64,000 nt of DNA from assembly GCA_020698575.1 (NCBI GenBank), contig CM036240.1, positions 29,946,211-30,010,210 on the forward strand, in the 5' to 3' direction. Shown piece after piece: positions 1 through 14,400 of this stretch. The DNA is from Bostrychus sinensis (taxonomy: Eukaryota > Chordata > Actinopteri > Gobiiformes > Eleotridae). A model generated the notes under the pieces. That model searched no databases. It saw only the letters and a list, made by a program, of their open reading frames with translations, and was not told where the DNA came from. The translations under genes were made by a program, and so were the position numbers. How positions within the stretch are numbered: the first letter of the stretch is position 1; the number at the start of each line of letters is the position of its first letter.

Positions 1-1273
1 CAATTTGTTTGTTTGGCCCTCTCTCCATTAGATACCTAAACTACCTTAAGGACATGTACGCAGGAATTCTAAAACTACTGGGACTATGTCAAAACATCAA
101 GGATTTTATGTTTGATGTCAAAATAAATATGCACCTTTACGCTGACGTCTATATGAGCGAGCTGCAAAACTGTACCTAAGGGAAATGCTGGCTACAAATT
201 GGGAATGTTTTGGAGAGCAGCACATAAACTTGGTAAGGAAAGTACAAGTGCGAGATAGAAAGAGCCATGTTGGGAGGAGGGGTCATGTTGTTTATTATTA
301 TTTTTTATTTCTTTATTGGGAATGAGATTAAGATTAAAACAGGGTAAATTTAAATCATGACAAATCTTTTTAAAACTACCAGGTACTATCTATTTTAATG
401 GCACAATCTGAGCATTAGTTTAGATCTATTAATAACGTCATTAATATTATACAGATAGCAAAAATCATGGCTACACGTGTTAATTATTTTATTAAAAAAT
501 ATCTTTCATTAGTTACCATGCTGTCTTTCTGTCATAAAAGGAGTCGCCATGAATGAGATGTCAACTCGGAAAAACGTTCCACACAAGTTTCAGAGAAAAA
601 AATCACGACCCAAAATTGTGTTTAAGGACATTTTTTTAGGTCAGGATTTCTGAAACTCCAACATGTAAAGAATGCAGCATTCAGCATTCAAAACATTATG
701 CTGTGCCCTCTTGAGAAGGGGCTGTGTAACAGGCAAGTCTCTAAACAGTTTGGTAACACTGATGCATGGCTTTAAAGCAAGTATTTTTCTGGCCTAAGAA
801 CGAGACGGTGAACAGAGCATTCATTATTGTCCATGGGGGACTAGTTAGTTGCTACACAAGCAGCAAATTCAATTCAGTTTTATTTATATAGGCCATTATC
901 ACATCAACAGTTCACACAATCAGTTCAACAACAGAGCAGGCCTGCAGCAGACCTCGCTGCAAGCTGCATGTTTTATACAGCAACTTATATATATATATTT
1001 ATATATTTATTTATTTATTTATTGTTTTTGTTTTTTTTTGTTTTGTTTTGTTTTTGTTCAAATTTCTAGTGTATTTTAAATCAAACATGAGTTGCAGGAA
1101 GTAAAACATGAGAGAGTATAATACCTGGTATTGTCTAAGCCACTGGTCACAGCTTGGACTGGTACTGAAGGAGAATTTACTGCTGTCTGGACCTGTGCAT
1201 AGATAAGATATGTCATATACTTGCATAATCTGTTAATAAATAGATTTATTTATCACCATTTCCCTAATCTTAC
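1..1273. other. mylk intron, no exon seen
   Basis: No MLCK-like frame on the minus strand. Contains a fish repeat end (about 867-895, ATTCAATTCAGTTTTATTTA) and an AT/poly(T) stretch at 985-1,070. Confidence 0.55.
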
Positions 1274-1439
1274 CTTTGTAGGAGCTGAAGTCCTCCTGGG
1301 GGCCACAGGGGGGAGCTGTACAGATGATCTAGTACTGGAGCAGCTCTGTGGAGGTTCTTCTGTGACTTTGGGCTGTTCTGTCTGTAAGCTGGATGAACTG
1401 TGGCTAGTGCTGTGCTTCACCTCAGTTTTCTGCTCAGTC
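1274..1439 (-). CDS. mylk: mylk exon, Ser/Thr/Pro-rich linker
   Basis: Reads TEQKTEVKHSTSHSSSSLQT, EQPKVTEEPPQSCSSTRSS and VQLPPVAPRRTSAPTK, with acceptor gtcttatag and donor GTAAGA; it ends in phase 0. The composition is that of the disordered linker between Ig2 and Ig3 of MLCK, without residue-level similarity that I can claim. The frame through the microexon supports it. Confidence 0.75.
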
Positions 1440-2389
1440 CTATAAGACAGGTATGGTTTTAGATTTGTTTTTTGAGTTTCTGTTTTATATTTATTTGAAG
1501 CTGTATCTAAAAAATTTTTTTACAACATTTATTGATGATGTGACTTACTTTGAAGGTTCATCAGAAGAAGCTGTGAGAAAAAAAACAAAACAAAAAAAAA
1601 AATCATTAGATTGACAATACTCTCAAACTTCAGTCATCTGGTTTAAAAAGAAGAAAGCTGATTGGTGGACTCTCACCCTGGATGTTGAGCTCAGTACTAG
1701 CCGTGGCAGATCCGGCGCTGTTGCTGACCACGCACGTGTAGCTCCCACCATCCTCCGGACACGCCTCCTTTATCTCCAGGAAGTGAAGACCAGCACGCTC
1801 ATATATGGAGACCCGCCCACCAGCCTGAAGCTCCGCCTCTCCCTGATGAACAACATGAAAGTTAAATGCTATTTTGTCAAAGCAAAAATTATGGTCTTGG
1901 CCTTGACGAATAACACTAGCAAGTTATGGGGAAAGATCAAGTTAAAAGTATTTTTCCTTGACAAATTTAAGTACTAGATTCTGAATTCTTTCTTAGGCTG
2001 CACATGTGATGCTGTTGTTTAACATTAAAATGTGTCTTTGGGAGGAAATATAAAAACACTTTTGCATGCAAACCTACTGCATTATTTAGAACGTTGTAAA
2101 TAATGTAACTTTAACTGCACTGACTGTGGCTAAATGTTGTCTTATAGAGGTATACACTATAGTAAAACAGGGCTGCATGCATTTGAACAAACTGATGTGA
2201 AAACAAAATGACAAGAATACAACAGTTGTTTTCTAAAGATAACGTAATATTCTTGTTATAACGAGGCCAGCTTATCTTAAAAGTCCATGTTGTGCCAAAT
2301 TAATTTTGGTCTGAGAACAATTGTGCTGTCTAGCTCTTCTTTGTATGTTAATCTATAGTATAGACTCAAGCAATTAAAAATGATATACA

Positions 2390-2421
<32 letters not shown>

Positions 2422-5400
2422 TTTTCTATGCCAGAGAAATAAGCAAAAAATGTGTATTGCCGTTTTAAGCTTTTCATGCTGAGATTAAGCAATTTTGACT
2501 GTTTCCTGTGAACTGTAGATGGGGAGCCTCTGAGCGCCTTAGGACTTCCCAAAGCATCTTAAGTCCAAATCTCACAGATCTGTAGCATGGTTGCCACGGT
2601 GGCCTCTAATGAATTAATGAATGACATACAAAGGTCCTGGAAACATAGGTAATAGGGAACATAAGTACTCGGGAGCACAGGACTGAACCTCTGATGAGAA
2701 AGTATCTTAAAAAAAAAAACACAGAAATGGAGAAGTGGTTGCAAAGATACATAATTATTGGCAATGCATTGATGAGCTGGAAATAATTGTGGTATGGCAG
2801 TATAGGTTAACTTTTGAAGTTTGGTTTGATGTTATGTATTAGCATTTCACTGTGGTGAATTGGTTCAGTTTCACTTAATTACATAAAAGTAGCAAGTATC
2901 AATAGTGCGTAGTGCCAGAGCAGTGACAAGAGCATAGGCTACCTGAAATAGTGTAAAAGCAAATATCCACTCATCAGTCTCATTGTTAGGTACACCTACC
3001 TTAACTACAGCCTGGTAGAAGAAGGGTGTTTCTAATAAAGTGTAAAGTGCTTTGGTGTATAAAATCATGAATTCATTTTAAACAATTGTTATGCGGTTGC
3101 GATGTCTGTTCACTTTGTAATCATTAACATCTCTCACCCTGAGCCATGTGACCCTTGGCTGTGGGCGTCCTGTGGTTTTGGCTGAAAACTTCACTGTTTG
3201 TCCCAGTTTGGCGAACACTCGGCCGGGTTTGGTGATGAACCTCGGTGGACTCTCACCCCAAATACTGGGTCTGTTCTCCCCGGCTGGGACTGTGGAGCGA
3301 CACCTGGAATCACGGGAAAGTCCGGAAACATCATATGCATGTGGTGTGTGGTATGGTATGTTTATTTTCACATCTGTGTCAGCTGTTTTTGATATTTAGC
3401 CATGCAAATTGTATGTAGCTCCAAGCTAACTATAAAACAGAGATTAAATACAGGGGTTTACATAAAAGAGCTTTGGTCAGTCAGTTGCTGAAAAGGGATA
3501 AAAGAAAAAATGAATCTAGATGAATTGAGGTGAAACATAATGAAACACGGATAAATGTTGGGGCAGTGCAACAATAATTCCACCCAAACGAATGAAGTGG
3601 TCTTGTCAAATGTAGTTTTAGTGCCACCTGGTGGGTATTTAACACAACTGCAGGCAAAAGTTCTTCAGGCACTATGCAATCATTTTTCAAAATATCCAAT
3701 TATTAAAATCATTGTCAACTAATTTCAAATCATGTAATCGCTGTCTGGACTATACATACAATTTAACCATGGTGGTCCCCAACCTTTTTTGTCTTGTGTA
3801 CCCCCCTGGACTTACCACTTCAAAAAGTGCTCATAAAAAGCCCTTGGTATTATTAGCACAAAGACATTGTATACTTACTTTATTGTAAATATGAATTTCC
3901 CTGCAATTTTTTTTTCTGTTAAACTCAAGACAACTCAATTCAAAACAACACATTAAATATATTAATCACCTAATTTTATTATGCATTTTATACTCAAAAC
4001 AAACAAACAAAAAATCCTAAACTTAAATATACTACAAAGAAAAATTAAAATAACTTTACTTTGAAACAAAAGCTACTACACCTAAAAAAAAAATGCAAAG
4101 TAATATTCAAATAATATTCTCTAACAGTTTCACCCAGCAGTATCCCCTGCAACATGCCCACGTACCCCTAGGGGTCCCCAAACCCCTGGTTGGGAAACAC
4201 TGGTAGCACAAATCTTATTACTCCATTTTTACACTCTTTAACTAAATTTGTTATGTTGCTCCTGTTAAGTGACAAAAGTGTCCCAGACACAAAACATTAT
4301 AGAAATAGTATGCATTAATAATTTTATCCACTCTTTTTCATAAATCTTTTAATCAACTTCTGCCCTGATCATTAATACCCCATAGTTAATTATTTTCAGA
4401 ATTTTAACCCTTTTTATTCCAGTGTATAGAAAAGCATCTTAATCGTTTTTGTAAAAACATTATATTTTCAATATTATTGCAGCCTTGTGTATGTCAAAGA
4501 TTACCAACAACACTGATTTAGATGGAGCTGGGATTTTGATTTTGTAGTAACAAAAAAGTTACAACCAGGTTTAATGGGAGTTGTTTTTTAGATTGTACAC
4601 AGTACAGGAAAAAGATCCCTAAAAATAAATGTTGTTGGTAATCTTTGACATATCCAAGGCTGCAATAATTAAAAAGCCTGAAACATAGCATGGAGAATAT
4701 TAAAAATATTTCATATTTGTTTGCATGTTTGCTTTTTTTTTTTTTTTTTTTTTCACAAAAAAAAAAAAAAAAAAGAGATATATAAACAATGGGCATACAA
4801 ATTCTGAAAATAATTAAATATTTGGTATTTATGATTGGGGCAAGTTGATTAAAAGATTTACCCAAAAAAGCAGAAAAAAAATGTATACATTTTTTATGAC
4901 GTTTTGTGACAGGAAAACTTTTGTCACTTACAGTAACAGTAACAATGTAACGTTTTAAAATTGGGGTACAAGGGTTAATATTAATTATTGAAAAAGTATC
5001 CAAGTCTGCTTCACATAAAATGTCTAACCCAACATTTGTTTGCACTTGTGACATAAGTATTTCTGTAGCAGCAATCTCTCTCCTGTAGAAACTCAAGCCT
5101 CTTCAGTATTGTACCAAACTGTATTGATTCAATCTGTCCCATACCAGAGACACCAGGCTTGTTTGCGTGTGTGTGACGTACTTCCTGCACTGTAACCACA
5201 CCACATGTTAAACTGGTGACATCTACACTTACACATGCTTATACTATCAGCATCCCCTCAACACTCACTGTCAAACCGAGCGCTGGCAGCTGTGAAAGCA
5301 TACACACGTTTATGATCAACAAACCGCGTGTACCGACACTGCTGTAAATATTATGTGGTGGGACTCCTGTGGAAGCCATCAGGAGGAGTCAACAGTAGCA

Positions 5401-8400
5401 GCACAGACTGTGGAGGTGATAAAGGACAGAGCAGAACTGGGGATTCACTTAGAGAAGCCCAGAGGTGCACAAGTGAGGGATTTACAGCTCTGTCTTCATC
5501 TGTTGGACTGTGGTTAGGAACGAGCAGGAGGTCTGACTCTCAGATACAGCTGGCTGCAACAACAGCGTTCAAGCTTTTCCACTACGTTACATATATTGTG
5601 TGTAAAATCCCACTCCAACCCCACAACAACTGCAAAGCTACTTTTCTTGATATTATTTTGCAAAAAAAAAAAAAAGTAAAACTGGACAGATCTCAAAACA
5701 CTATATAAATTTACAGCTTTCCTTAACTCTTAAAATCACTGTTTTCCTCTTCAGGTTCTTTTAGGTCACTGGACCTAATGTGGATTAATTTTCATAATTT
5801 TAACCCTTTAATAAAACAGAAGATTTTTCTATTTGACAAAAGTGTTGCAGGTGGGTTGTCAGTCTGGTTTTGCAGAAAGAAAAGCTCACTCATTTTTCAT
5901 TTGGAGCAGATATCTTCACATAAAGGATGATACAGTTGACTGTGATTGGCCATCAGCTGTAGCTGAAAGGCAGACGCCGCCACAACTCTGCGGTGGGTCC
6001 TAGCCCCACGCCCAGACAGACTTCAGTTTCCTAATCTACTTAGCCTATTTTGTTTTGGTTAGTTCTTACATTTAAACAACGACATCCTCTTAGAATAATC
6101 GCCTGTCATTTTTTCAAGTTTTTTAGAAAACAAAAAACTTACCCAAATATAGATTATATGACATGTGTTCATTATTTCACACAAAAATGTTATGCCAATA
6201 GATGACAATTGATATACCATTATTTATGTTTGTTAATTATGTTGCACAAAGGGGGTAGACAACTTAGGCCAATTTTTGAACATGGCTTTGTGACTTAGGC
6301 AAAACTGCAATTATTTTTTTCCTCACTACTGCGACTGAAATGGGGAAGGAGAGACTCATCAGACAAAAAGTCTGGCTTTGAATGGCCCTTAAATTCAGTA
6401 AAGACACAGATTTCTGGGGGGTCACAGAAATTTTAAATACCTTTAGTTTGTTTAGTATAATTTATAGTTTGCTTTTATGAAATTAACCTGACCAGGCTGC
6501 ACTAGACCAAACCTAAACCAGACCTAAACAAGAGCTACAGAAAACAGTAAATTAGACCTAAAACAGAGCTACTGTTTGCAGAAGACCAGATCTTAATCAG
6601 AGCTATAGGTTGCACTAGATTAGACCTAAACCAGAGCAGTACAGCTTTTAGTTTTCAGGTTAAATAACCCAAGCCATTGTACATTATTTTGTGTAGCAAG
6701 GGTATATACTTTAAAGTTTTGGCCTGGTCACTGATTTGTTAACCATGGTTTTGAAAAAGATTAATAGCAGCGATGACTTTTTAATAGATTTTCAGTAACT
6801 TCTAACTTGATGAAGCAAGATATTTTGCCGACTAAAATGCTACTAAACTATGTCTTTTGACTTGGGCAAAGTAAAATAGCCTAAGTCACACTCTTGAGAT
6901 AGGCCATTATATTATTTGGGTAAAATCACACACCACACACAGTTCCACAGTTCAGCAGACACTCTTATCTCAAAACAGTTGGCCAATTACTTCTTATTAT
7001 TTATTAAAGGCTCTCCCACAATATTCAGAAGTTATTTATAAGATGTATTTTTTTATCCAAGTAAAAACACACTCCTCAACCTCTCTGGCCTTTTTTTATT
7101 CAAAAGCTGCATATTTTCATTGAAAATCTACCAAGTGATTAATCAAAACTCAAGCGTGTGATTAATCCTATTAAGTTTTTTAATCAATTGACAGCACTAA
7201 AATAAACATTATCTTTTTGCGCATATTCAGCGTTTTCTTTCCTTACTGTTTTTAAATCACTCAACACACCTTTTCTCATTGGCCTTTAACACAACATGGT
7301 ATGTTGACATTTTTATTTTATTGCAACCTTTATTTATGGTTTAGTGGCTCTGTGCTTTTAATTTGTTATTTAATTGTTATTTAGTCATTTATGTTTTATC
7401 TATTGATGTTATTGTTATTACTGTATTCCGCTGTATTCAAGCCCTAGACCAGCCTGGGCACATAACAGATGAGCTAGGAAGGAAAGAAAGGAAGGAAATG
7501 CTTGGTACAGAGCTTACCCAGTTTTTAGAGAGGATGGGAGGCCATATTTCTTGCTGGAGTTTTCTGTAGGTTGGAAAAAAGAAGATATCAACAGATAAAA
7601 GGGCAGATTGGCATGATGTTTTTAACTTATAATGTATGTTTTAATAGTTTTATGCCTTATTATATTTCTGTCTGCTATATTTCTCTTATGAATGTTTTTT
7701 TTTCCTAATCTTGAGTTGGAGGAATGCACAAGAATTCCACTGTGCTTATACTAGAGTGTACCTGTGCAAATGGCAATAAATTCTATTCTATGATTATTTC
7801 ACGATTTAAATCATTATTTAATAATTTTATCTGTCAACCTCACATATATCAAAGTCAGTAGATGGGCTAACACCTAATTGGCTACGCTGCACAGCAAGTC
7901 AACACAGATCAATCCCAGATGTGACTGGATCAGCATTAGCCCCGTTTACTGGCTTTGATGAGTGAGGTTGACAAATAAAATAAATTCATAATGCACGGCA
8001 GCACAGGGTCATTAAATAATTTGAATAATGTGATTTGTTAAAAAAAACAAAACATAAAAGTATTGTTTTTTATGAATTAATGATACATTTAATTAATTAA
8101 CTCCTATAAGTATCTGGGTTTCTGGCTGGATGATAAACATTTAAAGTACATGTTACAAAATTATGCAATAGTTTGAAATCCAAATTGTCATTTTATTACA
8201 GAAATAAATCTTGCATTCCATTAAATTACAGAAAAAAACAGTTCAAGCCACCTTTTTATCAGTTTTGGATTATGGAGAAATAATTTATATGCAGGCTTCA
8301 CCCTCTACCTTAAAATGTCTGGATACAGTTTATCACTCAGCCCTTTGTTTCATAACTGGTGACAACTACAGAACTCATCATTGTTTACTTTATGACAAAG

Positions 8401-11400
8401 TTGGATGGACGTCTTTATCAGCCAGGAGAGAGCAACACTGTATTCTGTTTATCTATAAGGCACTTGTTGGGAGGCTTCCAGAATATATATCGTCTCTTTT
8501 GAATTATAACTCTGGCCCCCACATCACAAGATCTCATGAATTTTTTAGCTCTGGAAGTTAAACATGTCAGGACAAAAATAGGAAAAAAGGCCTTTTGTTT
8601 TTATGCTCCCCACAAATGGAATGACCTTCAAAGATATCTTAGACTGGACACACTGGTGCCTCTCTCGCATTTTAAAATGAAAAGTAAAGTAAAGTACTTG
8701 TTTTATAAATTATTTGTTAAGCTGTTCCTTTTGTACTGTATGTCTTGAATTTGAATTTGTTGCTTGTTTGTGTTGCATTTTTGTGTGAAGACAGGGCACC
8801 CATGAAAAAGAGAGTCCAGGACTCTCATTGGGACCTCCCTGTATAAATAAAGATAAATAAATAAAATTGGATTTATATAGCACCTTTCTAGATACACAAA
8901 GCACTTTAACATTTGGTGCATTATTCATTCACTCCTCAGTTACACTCTGTGGTGGTGAGCTACTTCTGTAGCCACAGTTGCCCTGGGGCAGACTGCACTG
9001 GGGCCCAGGAGGTTTAGGGGCCTCTTGTAGGCAATATTTCTTGTCATGTCTAGTTTTGAAATATTCATAATAAACAAAAGCAGCACATGACTCTTTTATA
9101 GAATTAAGTTTTTACAACAAAATGTAAATAAAATGTATGAACTTATTACAACATGTAAGACCAGAATATAAACCTAAATGTTTAATTTAAGAAAAAGATT
9201 ATTAAAAATAAAAATATAAAAACAAAGTTTGAAAATTGTCCCTTAAAAAATATGAACTGTATTTGAATAAAACTATATCACCTGTTTGCACACATTTTTG
9301 CAAAAAACTGCAATAAAAACAGCTGATAGCTCTGATATTATATATTAAACATCAAACTTCAACATCAAGCTTAATGTACTTCAAATCTTTAGGGCCCGTT
9401 CTTAAAACACGCACTGGGGCCCTTTATTAACAAGTTACGCCACTGGGAAGCGTGGCTGCCAATCTGTGCCTACTGCCCTTGTGACCACTGCCTAACATAC
9501 TCACATTAACACATTCATACAGGAAAGGTGAGTGAAGTGTCTTGCCCAAGGACACAATGACAGTATGCAATGCCGGTAGTGGGCCTTGAACTGCCAACCT
9601 TCCAGGTATTAGGCGAATGTCTCTACCAACTGAGTTAGTGCCTCTATATACTTCCAGATTCCTATATACTGTATTACATAATGAAAAAATACAGCCCATT
9701 TGCTGTAGTAAAAAGTGACGGGGGAGAAAATGAATAATGCATCTACACAGCAACTCTGAGAGCACTATGGGCCTTACTCTGGGTCGACCCTGGACTGTGG
9801 TCAGTTAGTGTCAGGGCCGACACAGAGAGGTACACAGACAGACAACAGTCACCCATTCACCTAACACATGCATGTCTTTAGATGGCAGAAGGCAGGACAC
9901 GCAGAGAGATCATGTGAAGACCAGCCTGAGGATCAATCTCACAACCTCCTTGCTGGAAGAAGCATTAACTGCTCTGGCTCTCTAATGACTCAGTGAACCA
10001 GCGGTGGGTCTCATACCACCGTTTGAGAACCACTAAGACATTAAACTACCTATAATAACTCCCACATTATGTGAAGACAGAGAAAGGAAAATCCCAATCT
10101 GGTTGTGTTTAAAAAGAGAAATCTCTCATTGGTTTATTTACGATGCAATAACCTCTGGATTCTGTCAGCTCACCGCAGAGCACCTGAACACACACGCACC
10201 AGCACCGCGCCTGTGATGGGAAAGCATGGAGATTAGCTGGAGTCAGGTTAGAAACGCAGCTGTGTTACAAGCAATTGGGAAAAACAACACTATAAATAAA
10301 AGCCAAAGGCTACATCCACAAGAAGATTTAATGAAGGTGTTTTTACCGAGAGGCCTAATGTGTAAAACTGAGAAATCTCTTGGGAGTTTATTTATGAGGT
10401 AAAGTGCACTTTAGTAAATGCGTTTGTTTTGCAAATAATGTAGAAAAAAAAAAAAAAAAAAAGACATTTGCCGAATGTTGCCCAACCAATGAGCCAGCTA
10501 GAGCAGTGGTTCTCAAACTGTGGTACAGGTACCAGTAAAGGTACACAGGTTTCTTCTGGTGGTCGTCAGGAGGAGATTTAGTTTAATTTAGAGGCAGTTT
10601 TATTCTTGTTTTTGCCCTGCTTTGGTTGAGGATTAAATGTGAACTGTAGACCACATCTTAGTCCTGGTTTGGTCCTACATTGTCCTAAATCGGGGCAGCA
10701 GTAACTCAGTAGGTAGAGCCATTCTGCCACTAACCACAAGGTTGGCAGATCATTAGACCTTTTTCACAAAAACTGGAAGTAGTTTCTTGTTGCATTGTCT
10801 CATTTCCTGTTAGTGCTTGTCTAAGGCAAAATGGAGCAAGTGTTTTCAAGCTTATCATATTTCACGTTTGCAGACATAGTGACAGGTACAGAACACCAAC
10901 AAGCCAAAGGCTACAAATTCTTCCATAAAGAATTTATTCACAATTATTCATGAAAGTGAAGATGAATGCTGAAATGCTATTAACTATTAGCATTAGTTAA
11001 CTATTGATGACAGCAGATAAACAGAGTAGTATTCAAGTCTGTTAGACTGAAAATGTCTCAAATGAATTCTAACACAGCGCAGACCTGTAGTTTATATATT
11101 TACTGCTAATTTTGACTCACAGTTTGAACGTTAGTGATGTTTTGTTAATGAAAACGTGCTCATTTGTGTAAATAGAGATAAACAATTTTAAGTAATATTA
11201 TGTAATAATCAGTATCTTTTGTCTCTGCATCTGTATAGTATCAAACGTAGTCAAGGGACCGGTATTTGTCAGAACAAAAGGTTTTTTATTTTTGGGCTCA
11301 GCTATTTTACACCACTTAAAACTGCTCCCAAAAGTAGTGCAACACTACTTTCGGGTGAAAACAAGGAAGTGTGAAAAAGGTCTATCCCCACGACCAGCAG

Positions 11401-14400
11401 TGCATGCTGACATTGTGAAATAGTGTGTGATTGTGTGTTTGGTCAGAGAGGCCATAGGCGCAGTTTGGCAGCCACCTCTTCCCTAGGGCACCTATGGCTT
11501 CAGAAGTAGCTCACCACCACAAAGTGTGACTGAGGAGTCAATGAATAATGCACCTAATGGTAAAGCAACTATCAGAATCTGAATCTTTGAGTGTCTAGAA
11601 AAGTAAGACAAAAAGTAAAAAATAAGACACATGTATTATTATTATTATTACTGGATTAATCCTGGTTTAATGCTGGTTTAGTCCTGTATCAGACCTGGTT
11701 TAATCCTGGTTTCAACCAGTTTGAGTGCTTGTTTAGTACCAGATTAGTCCCTCTTTTTTGTCCTTATTTAGTAATGCTCATTTAACTCAAAGATGGTCCT
11801 TATTTTCTGAGGTTGAGAATCACTTGCCTGGAAATTCCAGACTCACCGCTGTACCAGTGCATGAGTCTGGTCACCATAGAATCAATTTGATTTCTAGCGC
11901 GGCGCAAACCCCAGTAAACTGACAGCGGAGTTAGCCAATCAGAAAATGGCAGACGTGACATTAACAAAGCGACAAGAAAGTAAGCAACGCGAAAACTTTT
12001 TTTTTTTTTTAAATAAAGGCTTCTAGTGCTGCAAGCTGCTGTGGTTTTAATGACTCGATATGTTTTTGGTCATTTAAAAAGGAATTTACCGCTGAATGAA
12101 ACAAACTCGGCTCCTCAGTGCACCAACTTGATTGTTGTTGTTGCGGACACTGCTCGCGAAGAACACGTGACTTAAATAAGCGAATCAAAATGCACGGTAC
12201 GGTTGGGATTTGAATCCAACCACGGCGGACGGCGTGGTGACCAGACTAGATTTTCCAGGAATCACTGGTCTAAAATATACGAAGTGGAACCAAAACTGTC
12301 TCTTTACATTATCTCTTTTCTCTTTGACATGTCATTCTAGCATCCAGAATATAAAACACCAGTTTATATCCTAAAACAAAACCACAGGTTTCAGCCAGCC
12401 ACCAGAAATAATGGAAAAAAAATTTAAAAAATGTAAGAATTAAAAATGTAAATATTTCTTAAGAATGATTTAGATGAGACATTTATCTCTGTGAGGAAGT
12501 GACATTTTTGCTAGGGATATAGTAGTGGTTATGCTTTATCTAAAAGGATTCAGATGCTTTGTTTTTTGTTGTTGTTTTTTGCCACTCTAGATATTGTTGT
12601 GCATACAGAAAAAGTTCCTATTTAGAAATATATATTTTCTATTATTATATTATTATTATATGTTATATTTTTTAAAGAGTTCATGAAGTTTTTATAACCT
12701 TCCAACAGGATCTCCACGGTAACCTGTCGGCTCCCCGCCTGATTGGTCGCTTGACAAGTGTAACAGCCCAGGTCCTCAGCTGTGACTCCGCCCACCACTA
12801 GGCTGAACGTGCCCCGCCCACTGTGTTTTATGACGCAGCGCTCTCCTCCAGTCACAGCTCTACCCTCTTTGTACCATGTGACCTGTGGCTCGGGATGGCC
12901 GTGCACCTGAAACAGAAAGACAGTGGTTTAAACACACTTTTGTGGCTTGAATGAAAAAACTTTCTCACGCTGATCGAAACGCATCACATGACCGCTCATT
13001 TACCGCGAAAGTAAGCGCAAGCCTGAGCCCGGCCCGAGTAAAATGATAAAAATTATGCCCGAACTTGCCCGAACCCTATCGATATAGCTGGAAATCTTTG
13101 CCGGTTGGCACCCGGCGGGTTTGGGAAAAGATTTCCAGCTATATCAATACACATTACCTTGTATCAAATTGCATCGTTTTCTAGGTAGAATATACATGGG
13201 TGGTTGGGGGGGTAATATCGGACATATTGATATTATAAATTTGTATGGTAAAAGAAAAACAGATGTGTCTTTTTGGATGTAATGCTTGTTTTTCATGAAA
13301 TAAAATGTTATATTCAACTTTTCTTTGCTCTCTGTCATGCTGACATAATCGACCTCAACCGCAATTCTTCATTTGAGAGCAAACTTTTATTATTTTTAGC
13401 AAAAAAGTGCTGTATCAATTGATCAGTTGAAGAAGGTGTTGAATCGTATTGAATCGTATTGTTCCAAATTAGTCAATATTGTTCTTGAATTGTATTTAAA
13501 CAATTGTAATCAATATGTATTGTGTCGTTGCAAAAATGTATCATTACACCCCTAATAAATAACTATTTATTTATTAATTAATTCATTCATTTTTTCATTG
13601 TATTTAAGTTAAGGTAGTCTTTATTGTCTCCCAAAGGAAAATTGCATTTGACCCATCATCTTCTTGGGTCCTATGGACTTCTCTGGTCTTTCAATCAAAA
13701 ATGAGCACAAAGCAAAGCCAAAAATAAATATTATAAATATATTACAGCATATTCTCAAGACAGTACAAAATAAATGCCTAACAATACAGAGAAAACACTC
13801 AGTCTGCTGCAGGTGGTGCACAGATGTGGTGATAGTTTGATGTCTTCAGATCTACTGCAGGTCATGAACTCCAACTCCCAGGAGTCCATTCACACACCAC
13901 TCACTGCCCTAACACTGTTCGTGAGAAGGCAAATACCTCCCATTCAGACCAGCAAGCATTAAACATCTCCAAACTTCCTTTTTCTGACTTATAAATTGCA
14001 CTTTTTGATACATAATTGTGCTAAAATATCTGGTTTACAAGTTACATGCAAAGTTCTGAATGGTCATTTATTTGTGGGAATGTGTATAAAGATGTTTACA
14101 GATGGTGCATTCAGGGTGCGTGGGAGAAAGGGAACACCTACAGAACATCCTCAAAAGCACTCCTGTACATTCCTGAGTCGGTCCATGTTTCGTGTTTGGT
14201 ATAATCAGAACAATGGAGTGGATTTGTGGTCGACTGCTTCTCCTCAGGACACAGCTGCTCACAAGATCTGAGCAAGAAATGTTAATCCTCTGTTCTGTCT
14301 TCCCGCTCAGTTGCTCTGTCTTTCCTCCAGCTCCCTGCCAGGCCAAGCCAAGTTTTTCATGGCAACAAATAGTGAAATAGTAGTGTATATGATTGAACTA

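Larger units (their letters stand above)
3304..12698. other. Large mylk intron packed with transposable-element remnants
   Basis: About 9.4 kb between Ig1 and Ig2 exons. Holds the elements listed separately (hAT-like MITE, fold-back, LINE ends, nested MITEs). The remainder, including 5,010-7,680 apart from the degenerate repeat near 6,483, shows no gene. Confidence 0.55.

Noticed and set aside
4518..5096. 192-codon minus-strand frame
   Set aside because: It runs through the fold-back element and A/T homopolymers (a long K/F run); low complexity and no exon signals.
5328..5708. 126-codon plus-strand frame in the mylk intron
   Set aside because: No recognisable domain, no splice support, ends in a poly-Lys run from an A tract.
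12180..12250. tRNA-like segment (GGTTGGGATTTGAATCCAAC-C)
   Set aside because: Only a T-arm-like hairpin is present; no cloverleaf could be drawn and it lies at the end of a MITE candidate.
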